Shown piece by piece: positions 1-5,248 of a stretch of 6,282 bases of DNA. The DNA is from CAYZHV01 sp046541355 (GTDB lineage Bacteria; Spirochaetota; Spirochaetia; DSM-27196; Alkalispirochaetaceae). A program made the position numbers and the translations under genes. Under the pieces are notes generated by a model. That model was given only the letters and a program-made list of their open reading frames with translations, was not told the DNA's origin and ran no database searches. Every line of letters starts with the position of its first letter. Position 1 is the first letter of the stretch. The stretch spans positions 1 to 6,282 of the forward strand of contig JBKHDM010000120.1 of NCBI GenBank assembly GCA_046541355.1, read 5' to 3'.

Positions 1-65
1 CGGGCCGTCCGCCGCAACCCCGGGTTGCTCGCCGCCGGGGTTAGCCATATAGTTTAGAGGTAGCT
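1..65. other. GC-rich leader upstream of the MinD-like gene
   Basis: This non-coding stretch is dominated by G and C. It carries a short inverted repeat, GCAACCC at 14-20 and GGGTTGC at 22-28, with almost no loop. The last 20 bases turn AT-rich (ATATAGTTTAG), and AGAGG at 56-60 sits five bases before the ATG at 66, serving as a plausible ribosome binding site. TTGCTC (25-30) and TATAGT (48-53) are 17 bases apart and loosely resemble a sigma-70 promoter, but the -35 half is poor and the transcript would start almost on the ribosome site. No gene is visible. Confidence 0.45.
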
Positions 66-1046
66 ATGGCTCACATAATCCCGATCGCCAGCGGAAAAGG
101 TGGAGTAGGAAAAACCGTCATTCTCGCGAACCTCGGCGTCGCCCTCGCCCAGGCGGGCAAGACAACAGTGCTTGTCGACCTCGACCTCGGTGCATCCAAT
201 CTCCATACCGCCCTGGGGGTACGAAACACCCACAGCGGCCTGGGCAATTTTATCTACAAGCAGGAAGAGTCGATCGAGTCCCTCGTTGTGCAGACTGAAG
301 TGCCCAAGCTCTACCTTATCCCCGGGGACTCCCTCCTGCCGGGTACGGCGAACCTCCCCTACTTTACCAAGCTCAAGATCCTCGAGGGACTCGAGCAGGT
401 GGTGGCGGACTACGTCTTTCTCGACCTCGGGGCGGGGTCCGCCTACAACACCCTCGACTTCTACCTCTCCTCGATGATGGGGATTATCGTCACCACCCCG
501 GAGACAACCTCTATCCTCAACGCCTACACCTTCCTCAAATCCGCCCTTATCAGGCTGATACAGCGCAGCTTCCACTTCAGGAGCCGGGAGCGGGAGGTGG
601 TAAACGAGTTTATGCAGGGAAGGATCGAAGGGACCGATCTCACGATCAAGGCGCTGAGCGATCAGCTCCGGGCGGTCTCGCCGGAGGCCTCGGAACTGGC
701 AAAGCAGCAGATAGAGCGGTTTCTACCCCGGGTAGTGCTGAACATGGGCACCTCCCCTCAGGACATCGCCCTCGGCGGTAAACTCCGTCAGATCGTCCAG
801 AAAAACCTCGCCGTGGACGTGGAGTACATCGCCTACATGCCTCAAACCGCCGTTCTTTCCCGATCGATCATCGACCGGCGACCGGCGGCCCTCACCTATC
901 CTGAGGACGAGTTCATCCAGGCGGTGCGGACCCTCGCCCAGAGGCTCATCGCCTCCCCTACCCCGCAACCCCCCTCCCTCTATCCGGAAAACGGTGATCT
1001 CTACGAGATCGCGGAAGAGGCGGAGCAGCTCGAAGCACCGAACTGA
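66..1046 (+). CDS. MinD/ParA-family P-loop ATPase (FlhG/YlxH-like, role unassigned)
   Basis: The 326-residue protein belongs to the SIMIBI-class ParA/MinD ATPases, cytoplasmic ATP switches that often dimerise on a membrane or nucleoid. The deviant Walker A is SGKGGVGKT (residues 9-17) with the signature lysine K11 and catalytic-type K16. The switch I-like VDLDLGASNL (37-46) has D38 and D40, and the Walker B-like stretch is VFLDLGAG (117-124). A motif TTPETTSILNAYTFLK (143-158) follows. Residues about 166-220 form a charged insertion before the conserved VVLNM strand. Two landmarks are missing: the N-terminal DQAxxLR helix of FlhG that stimulates FlhF, and an obvious C-terminal amphipathic membrane helix as in MinD; the tail is acidic and proline-rich instead. 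The ATG at 66 follows AGAGG, and the P-loop begins eight residues later, so no N-terminal extension is lost. It converges on tsaD, so it is a separate transcript. Proximity to flagellar genes hints at a flagellar or polar-positioning role, but this is not shown. Confidence 0.85.
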   Translation: MAHIIPIASGKGGVGKTVILANLGVALAQAGKTTVLVDLDLGASNLHTALGVRNTHSGLGNFIYKQEESIESLVVQTEVPKLYLIPGDSLLPGTANLPYFTKLKILEGLEQVVADYVFLDLGAGSAYNTLDFYLSSMMGIIVTTPETTSILNAYTFLKSALIRLIQRSFHFRSREREVVNEFMQGRIEGTDLTIKALSDQLRAVSPEASELAKQQIERFLPRVVLNMGTSPQDIALGGKLRQIVQKNLAVDVEYIAYMPQTAVLSRSIIDRRPAALTYPEDEFIQAVRTLAQRLIASPTPQPPSLYPENGDLYEIAEEAEQLEAPN

Positions 1047-1086
1047 GATGAGCCGGACCCGCCATAGCGCGCCCGCGGGCACCGCA
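1047..1086. other. Convergent intergenic gap between the MinD-like gene and tsaD
   Basis: These 40 bases separate two convergent stop codons. They contain the perfect 10-base palindrome GCCCGCGGGC (1071-1080) but no T-run on either strand, so I see no canonical intrinsic terminator. Transcripts from the two sides may overlap or end by another route. Confidence 0.5.
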
Positions 1087-2100
1087 TCACGGGTAGCTGT
1101 GGCGAAACCGCGGCACCCGCGCCTGCACCCCCTCCCCCAGGGGTGAGGTGATGCCTCTCGAGAGGTACTGATACCCGAGCCCGGCAACCATTGCGGCGTT
1201 GTCCGTACAGAGCTCCAGGGGCGGCAGGTGGACCCGCAGATCGCCCCGGGAGGCGAGATGCTCCCGGAGGTAGCTGTTTGCCGCAACCCCTCCGGCGGCG
1301 ACCACCGTCGTGATGCCCGTCTCCTCAACCGCCCGCATCAGGCGACCAAAGAGCATGTCCACCGCCGCGCGTTCGAAGGAGGCCGCGATATCCTCTAAGG
1401 AGCTACCCTTTCCCTCTACGTGGAACTGCTCGAGCTGGTGGAGCACAGCTGTCTTGAGTCCGGAGTAGGAGACATCATAGGGATGGTTGCCCTTGGTGAG
1501 CTTCGGGACAGGAAATCGGTAGGCGCCGGGGTCCCCTTTGCGGGCGAGCCGGTCGATCCTCACTCCCCCCGGGTAGCCGACGCCGAGGTGGGTCGCCACC
1601 TTGTCAAACGCCTCGCCACAGGCGTCGTCGATGGTAGTCCCGAGGACCGAGAACTGGTCGTAATCCTCCGCCTTGCCGATGATCGTGTGCCCACCGGAGA
1701 CGAGCAGAATCAGGTGCGGATAGGCGATCGCCTCGGTGAGCTGGGCTGCGTAGATGTGGGAGAGGATGTGATCCACCGCGATAAAAGGGAGACCGAGACT
1801 CAAGGCGAAGCCTTTTGCAAAGGTGAGGCCTACCACCAGGGAGCCGGTGAGGCCGGGGCGGCTGGTTGCGGCGACCCCCTCTATCTCACCCGGGGTGATC
1901 CTCGCCTGCCTGAGGGCTTGGCGAAAGACCGGCAGAATCGTCTCGGTATGCATCCGGGAGGCGATCTCCGGGACAACGCCGTTGTACATTGCGTGACGCT
2001 CAACCTGGGAGTAAATGATGTTTGCCCTGATCCTTCGACCGGACTCGACGACCGCGACGGAGCACTCGTCGCAGGAGGACTCTATTCCGAGGACTACCAT
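1087..2100 (-). CDS. tsaD: tRNA N6-adenosine threonylcarbamoyltransferase TsaD
   Basis: TsaD (formerly Gcp/YgjD, Kae1 family) transfers threonylcarbamoyl from TC-AMP to A37 of ANN-decoding tRNAs, working with TsaB and TsaE in the cytoplasm. The protein is 337 residues, matching E. coli. It starts with the family hallmark LGIESSCDE (4-12). The metal-binding histidines are H111 and H115 (DHILSHIYA) and the third metal ligand is D300 (CTDNAAM), the same numbers as in the E. coli enzyme. SGGHT (135-139), DDACGEAFDKVA (158-169) and GGVAAN (270-275) are also intact, so it should be active. The open frame extends 88 codons further upstream, but that part overlaps the previous gene in another frame and does not belong to the family; the ATG at 2100 places LGIESS at residue 4 as expected. 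The start lies 13 bases after the deacetylase stop and has no good Shine-Dalgarno (ACGCACAGAAACC), suggesting translational coupling. Confidence 0.97.
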   Translation of the reverse strand: MVVLGIESSCDECSVAVVESGRRIRANIIYSQVERHAMYNGVVPEIASRMHTETILPVFRQALRQARITPGEIEGVAATSRPGLTGSLVVGLTFAKGFALSLGLPFIAVDHILSHIYAAQLTEAIAYPHLILLVSGGHTIIGKAEDYDQFSVLGTTIDDACGEAFDKVATHLGVGYPGGVRIDRLARKGDPGAYRFPVPKLTKGNHPYDVSYSGLKTAVLHQLEQFHVEGKGSSLEDIAASFERAAVDMLFGRLMRAVEETGITTVVAAGGVAANSYLREHLASRGDLRVHLPPLELCTDNAAMVAGLGYQYLSRGITSPLGEGVQARVPRFRHSYP

Positions 2101-2113
2101 GGTTTCTGTGCGT

Positions 2114-3070
2114 TCAGAATAGCCCGGAAAGGGGGGCAAAGGCGATCCCCCGGCGACGAAGCTCCAGCTCCTTTGCCGCGACCACCCTGGCGACGACCGG
2201 GTCGGTGACGTGTCCGATGGCAACAGCGTAGCCCTGCTCGGACGCAAGACGTGCCGCCTCGGCAAGCTGGGCCGCCACAGCCTCGTCGCTGCGCTCGTTG
2301 TCGAGAAAAACCGTCCGCTCCGCAAAGGGCACACCCAGGGCCCTGGCGATACCAGCCGCCACACTGTCGGCGCTCGTCCGGCTGTCGAGAAAGAAAAGCC
2401 GTCTCTCTGCGACCTCCGCCATCACCAGCGCCATAACCCGTGGGTCGGTGGTCGCCTTTGAGCCCATGTGGTTGTTCACGCCGATCACCTCCGGAAAGCT
2501 CGAGAGGTGGCGCTCCACGGTAGCGAGGATCTCCTCATCAGTGTGGGAGGTCAGAATCGCCCCGGCCCCCGGGTTTGCATCTCCCGAGGGCTCCATCGGA
2601 AGGTGGAGGATCGACTCCTTACCCGCCTCGAGGACCGCCCTGGCCGTAGCCGCCGAAGCTTTCTGGTCCGGCAGAATCGCAATGGTCACCGGAAACGGCA
2701 ACGCCAGGTAGGGCGCGACATCCGCGAGGTCGTGCCCCGCGTCATCTACCACCAGATAGATAAAACCGTCGGGGGCGGGAAATATCTCCACCCCGGGCTG
2801 CTCGTCCCCGGGCCGGTCGGTCAGCTCCTCCTCCCGGAGATCGTCCAACGAGGGCGGCTCCTCCCGCCGGGGATCATCCCGGCGAGGGTCATCCTCCCGG
2901 GGCTCGCCCTCCCCGGGGTCATCCTCCCGAGGCTCATCGGTGACCGGTTCCTCCCGGGGCTGCTCGCCTCCCGAGGGAAAGACAAAAAGAAGCAGGCTCA
3001 GAAAGCCTGCTATGAGAATGAGCAGTAATGACAGGAGTACTACGCTCTTGAAACGGTTAGTTGCAGACAT
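2114..3070 (-). CDS. Membrane-anchored divergent polysaccharide deacetylase (YibQ/DUF610-type)
   Basis: The 318-residue protein has three parts. Residues 1-8 are short and basic, followed by one hydrophobic segment (about 9-31) that should be a signal anchor. Residues 36-92 form a highly charged, proline-rich linker with near repeats of EPREDDP (46-52 and 56-62) and DPRR units. Residues about 100-318 form a deacetylase-like domain of the divergent polysaccharide deacetylase family (Pfam Polysacc_deac_2, by recall). Visible family motifs are VVDDAGHD (107-114), HLPMEP (156-161), NNHMGSKAT (199-207), FLDSRTSA (227-234) and IGHV (285-288), giving candidate metal or catalytic residues D109, D110, H201 and H287. 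It should act outside the inner membrane on cell-wall or envelope glycan; substrate and activity are unknown for most members. An in-frame TAA two codons upstream makes ATG 3070 the first possible start. It overlaps the sigma gene's end by 14 bases and AAGGGAG lies only one base from the ATG, so coupling with sigma translation is likely. Confidence 0.9.
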   Translation of the reverse strand: MSATNRFKSVVLLSLLLILIAGFLSLLLFVFPSGGEQPREEPVTDEPREDDPGEGEPREDDPRRDDPRREEPPSLDDLREEELTDRPGDEQPGVEIFPAPDGFIYLVVDDAGHDLADVAPYLALPFPVTIAILPDQKASAATARAVLEAGKESILHLPMEPSGDANPGAGAILTSHTDEEILATVERHLSSFPEVIGVNNHMGSKATTDPRVMALVMAEVAERRLFFLDSRTSADSVAAGIARALGVPFAERTVFLDNERSDEAVAAQLAEAARLASEQGYAVAIGHVTDPVVARVVAAKELELRRRGIAFAPLSGLF

Positions 3071-3902
3071 ACTCCCTTAGATCGTCGGCATATTGGCGCA
3101 GTTTTTTCAACGCCCGCATCTCTATTTGCCGCACGGTCTCAGGCGAAATCCCCATCTTGTCGCTTATGCCCTTGAGGGTAGCCCGCTCTCCCCCCTCAAA
3201 GGCGTAGCGGTACTTGAGAACCATCCTCTCCCGCTCCTTGAGATGTTCGAGAAAGTGCAGGGTGTCCTCCTTGAGGGCCTTCTGCATGTAGACCGAGTCG
3301 GGGGCGTAACTGTAGTCCTCGAAAATGTCGTGAAAGGTGCTGTTATCCTCGTTGATTTCGCTGTCCATGGAGACCAGGGAGTTGGCCAGGGAGAGGATCT
3401 TTCCCACCTCCTCCGGGTCCATCCGAAGATCATCGGCAACCTCTCCGATCGAGGGGCGACGCATCAGGGACTGGGAGAGGGTGTTGTAGCTGCGCTGAAT
3501 CCGCTTCAGGGCGTCCTCCTTCCGGTGAGGAAGCCGGATCGCCCGCCGCTTGTTGCACATCGACCGGGTTATTGACTGCTTGATCCACCAGGAAGCGTAG
3601 GTGCTGAAGCGCACCTTCTTTCGGTAATCATACTTTGATGCTGCTTTCAGGAGACCGAGGTTTCCCTCCTGAATGAGATCGAGAAACGCCACGTCCGGGG
3701 TGAGGTACGCCTTCGCTATCTTGACCACCAACCGCAGGTTAGCCTCAATCAGCTGCTGCCTGGCGCTGGTGTCACCCTTTTGAACGCGTTTGGAGAGCGC
3801 AATCTCCTCCTCAAAGGTGAGAAGGGGCGTCTTGCGAATCTGGTCGAAATACGCCTTGAGTGCGTCTTCCCGCTCAAAGGACTCGATACGTCGCTTCGCC
3901 AT
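3057..3902 (-). CDS. rpoS: Sigma-70-family RNA polymerase sigma factor, RpoS-like by context
   Basis: The 281-residue factor lacks region 1.1, as group 2 sigmas do. Region 1.2 covers about 13-45 (DALKAYFDQIRKTPLLTFEE). Region 2 follows: DLIQEGNLGLLKA at 75-87 is the core-binding part, and FSTYASWWIKQSITRSM at 99-115 is regions 2.3-2.4. There the melting aromatics W105 and W106 and the -10-reading Q109 and T112 match RpoD, so a TATAAT-like -10 is expected. Region 3 spans about 121-200 and region 4 about 213-275, ending in the helix-turn-helix GISPETVRQIEMRALKKLR. I chose ATG 3902 over an in-frame ATG at 3941 because AGGAGG sits five bases before 3902, and the longer start would lie inside the -24 element of the promoter. 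Sequence alone could also be called RpoD/SigA-like; short length, own sigma-54 promoter and a Borrelia-like neighbourhood favour an RpoS-type alternative factor. It is the first gene of an operon with the deacetylase and tsaD. Confidence 0.85.
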   Translation of the reverse strand: MAKRRIESFEREDALKAYFDQIRKTPLLTFEEEIALSKRVQKGDTSARQQLIEANLRLVVKIAKAYLTPDVAFLDLIQEGNLGLLKAASKYDYRKKVRFSTYASWWIKQSITRSMCNKRRAIRLPHRKEDALKRIQRSYNTLSQSLMRRPSIGEVADDLRMDPEEVGKILSLANSLVSMDSEINEDNSTFHDIFEDYSYAPDSVYMQKALKEDTLHFLEHLKERERMVLKYRYAFEGGERATLKGISDKMGISPETVRQIEMRALKKLRQYADDLREYVCN

Positions 3903-3907
3903 AAGAG

Positions 3908-3913
3908 CCTCCT
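3908..3913 (-). promoter_or_regulatory. Ribosome binding site that fixes the sigma-factor start
   Basis: AGGAGG on the minus strand, with spacer CTCTT, stands five bases before ATG 3902. It is a full-strength Shine-Dalgarno. The predicted sigma-54 transcript would begin at about 3914, so the leader is only about 12 bases and consists almost entirely of this site. Confidence 0.85.
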
Positions 3914-3924
3914 GGCTAATACTA

Positions 3925-3940
3925 TGCAAAGTGCGTGCCA
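3925..3940 (-). promoter_or_regulatory. Sigma-54 (-24/-12) promoter of the sigma-factor operon
   Basis: Read on the minus strand, positions 3940 down to 3925 are TGGCAC-N5-TTGCA, fitting the RpoN consensus YTGGCACGrNNNTTGCW at every strongly conserved base. The invariant GG (3939-3938) and GC (3927-3926) are separated by exactly 10 bases, the required spacing. A T-run directly precedes the -24 element, common at these promoters. The start of transcription should be about 3914, just in front of AGGAGG and ATG 3902. Promoters of this class need an ATP-driven enhancer-binding protein. A chance match this complete, on the right strand and directly before a gene, is unlikely. Confidence 0.88.
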
Positions 3941-3993
3941 AAAAGAGCGCAGCAGAGCGGATAGTCTGTAAGTTGTTATTTTACAAAAAGTTG

Positions 3994-4030
3994 AAAAAAA
4001 AGAGCCACCCCCGCAGGCAGGGATGGCCCC
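3994..4030 (-). terminator. Rho-independent terminator of the flagellar rod operon
   Basis: On the minus strand GCCATCCC (4027 to 4020) pairs with GGGGTGGC (4011 to 4004) as an 8-bp stem with one G-U pair and an 8-base loop. The stem may extend by a few wobble pairs outward. TCT and then a run of eight T (4001 to 3994) follow. It lies about 55 bases past the flgJ stop and upstream of the sigma promoter, so it separates the rod operon from the sigma operon. Some read-through into the sigma gene is still possible. Confidence 0.87.
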
Positions 4031-4034
4031 AAAC

Positions 4035-4072
4035 TTGTATGTAATTGTATACACCCCGGGAACCGGGTGTAT
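4035..4072. repeat. Palindrome and TTGTAT direct repeats between flgJ and the sigma gene
   Basis: ATACACCC (4049-4056) and GGGTGTAT (4065-4072) are perfect inverted arms around an 8-base centre rich in C and G. A variant pairing adds CGG/CCG with a one-base bulge. To its left TTGTAT occurs at 4035-4040 and 4045-4050, ten bases apart. Neither side of the palindrome is followed by a T-run, so it is not a standard terminator. Its centre is about 147 bases upstream of the predicted sigma-54 transcription start, the usual range for an enhancer-binding-protein site. An alternative is a 3'-end hairpin that stabilises the flgJ message. Confidence 0.6.
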
Positions 4073-4083
4073 GCAAAAAGATA

Positions 4084-4428
4084 CTACCGGCTCTCCTGGA
4101 ACTGGTCCACAATCAGCTCGGCTATACCAAAGCTACCACGCTTGGCCATGATTTTCGAGTATTCTTCGTACAACATATCCTCAAAAATATCGCCGGCCAT
4201 CCCGGTGTCGATAAGACGGTTTTCCTCGTTCAGGGTGCTTCGCATCGTATCGAGCATCTGCTTGAGAAAGAGCGACTCGAACTGCTCGGCAACCTCTCTC
4301 AGCTCCGCATCCCCCGCCCCGGCGACTCGCCGCTGGAGGGCATTCGCGGTCTGTTCGACCGACGCGTCTCGCTGTATCCCGGCGCGGTCGGCCGAAAGAG
4401 TCTGGGGTATCTGGAAGGCGTCACTCAC
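4084..4428 (-). CDS. flgJ: Single-domain FlgJ rod-assembly (rod-binding) protein
   Basis: The 114-residue protein is the rod-binding domain of FlgJ without the muramidase domain that follows it in enteric FlgJ (about 313 residues). The core begins at ELREVAEQFESLFLKQMLDTMR (about 42-63), continues through the DTGMAGDIFEDMLYEEYSKIMA stretch and ends FGIAELIVDQF, as expected for the family (PF10135 by recall). FlgJ enters the periplasm through the flagellar export system and caps the growing rod; spirochaete FlgJ proteins are known to be single-domain, so this is not a truncation. The start is a GTG (4428-4426): AGGAG (4441-4437) stands seven bases upstream and overlaps the flgG stop codon. No ATG in frame fits better. 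It ends the rod operon and is followed by the palindrome and terminator. Confidence 0.93.
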   Translation of the reverse strand: MSDAFQIPQTLSADRAGIQRDASVEQTANALQRRVAGAGDAELREVAEQFESLFLKQMLDTMRSTLNEENRLIDTGMAGDIFEDMLYEEYSKIMAKRGSFGIAELIVDQFQESR

Positions 4429-4438
4429 TGTTCAGCTC

Positions 4439-5233
4439 CTATCGCTTCAGGTTGTTGGCTATACCGAGCATCGTGTCGGAGGTCTGGACCGCCTTGGAAT
4501 TGAGCTCATAGGCTCGCTGGGCGGTGATCATCGTCACCATTTCCCGCACCACTTCCACGTTCGAGTTCTCCAGGAACTTGTGCTGGAGCTGTCCCATGCC
4601 GTCGAACCCGGGCTGCGCGGCGATCGGATCCCCCGAGGCGCTGGTAACGCGAAAGAGGTTCTCCCCGATAGCGTTGAGTCCCGCGGGATTAACAAATCGG
4701 TAGAGCTCCATCTGACCAACCTCCACCGGGTCGTCGAGCCCGGGCAGTCGTACCGATATCCGGCCGTCCTGGGTGACAGTGAGGCTGTCCTGGATAAACC
4801 CCTCCGGAAGAATCACCTCCGGAAGGAGGCGATAGCCGTTGGAATCCACCAGCTGTCCGTTTGCGTCGATCTGGAACGAGCCGTCCCGGGTGTAGGCGAA
4901 GCTACCGTCGTACAGGAGTACCCGGAACATACCCTCTCCCTGGATCGCGAGGTCCCCTACGTTACCGGTCTCCTGGAGGGAGCCCTGGGTGTGGAGCTTC
5001 TGGGTACCCGAGACGCGAACACCGTGCCCCACCTGGACACCCACGGGCCGGAGGGTCTGCTCCGTCGCCGGGGTACCGGCGGTCCTGCTGGTCTGGTAAA
5101 TCAGGTCCTCGAAGTCCGCCCGATTACGCTTGAACCCGTTGGTGTTGACGTTGGAGAGGTTGTTGGAAATCGTGTCGATGTTGAACTGCTGGCCGATCAT
5201 ACCGCTCGCGGCGGTGTAGAGACTACGCATCAT
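4439..5233 (-). CDS. flgG: Flagellar distal rod protein FlgG
   Basis: FlgG forms the distal rod of the periplasmic flagellum's drive shaft and is secreted by the flagellar type III system. The protein has 264 residues (about 260 in E. coli). The N-terminal rod signature LYTAASGMIGQQFNIDTISN begins at residue 5, with NVNTNGFKR after it. The FlgG-specific segment YQTSRTAG to VGVQVGHGV (about 46-72) follows, then the LHTQGSLQETGNVGDLAIQG core. The C-terminal coiled helix ends AQRAYELNSKAVQTSDTMLG. Both ends are needed for axial polymerisation and both are intact. Two adjacent ATGs exist; the first (5233) is nine bases from GGAGG (5247-5243), so it is preferred. That ribosome site overlaps the flgF stop codon, and the gap to flgF is 15 bases, as expected in a coupled operon. 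Confidence 0.96.
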   Translation of the reverse strand: MMRSLYTAASGMIGQQFNIDTISNNLSNVNTNGFKRNRADFEDLIYQTSRTAGTPATEQTLRPVGVQVGHGVRVSGTQKLHTQGSLQETGNVGDLAIQGEGMFRVLLYDGSFAYTRDGSFQIDANGQLVDSNGYRLLPEVILPEGFIQDSLTVTQDGRISVRLPGLDDPVEVGQMELYRFVNPAGLNAIGENLFRVTSASGDPIAAQPGFDGMGQLQHKFLENSNVEVVREMVTMITAQRAYELNSKAVQTSDTMLGIANNLKR

Positions 5234-5248
5234 GGTCGGCTACCTCCT

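Noticed and set aside
25..53. Sigma-70 promoter TTGCTC-N17-TATAGT before the MinD-like gene
   Set aside because: Spacing is right but the -35 matches only three of six bases, and transcription would begin on the ribosome site. Left as a weak possibility.
54..575. A 173-codon minus-strand open frame antisense to the MinD-like gene
   Set aside because: It mirrors the Walker A-containing gene and has no domain of its own.
1071..1080. GCCCGCGGGC palindrome as a bidirectional terminator
   Set aside because: It has no loop and no T-run; in GC-rich DNA a 10-base palindrome of this composition is easily fortuitous.
1420..2208. A 262-codon plus-strand open frame antisense to tsaD
   Set aside because: tsaD has every catalytic motif on the other strand; the antisense product has no recognisable domain.
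2101..2364. An 88-codon N-terminal extension of tsaD
   Set aside because: It overlaps the deacetylase in another frame, has arginine- and serine-rich shadow composition, and the TsaD family begins at the LGIESSCDE region.
4049..4072. The palindrome as the terminator of the flagellar operon
   Set aside because: No T-run follows it on either strand, and a better stem with eight T lies just downstream at 3994-4030.
4084..4428. flgJ as a truncated pseudogene missing its muramidase domain
   Set aside because: The rod-binding domain is complete, with its own start, ribosome site and stop, and single-domain FlgJ is normal in spirochaetes.
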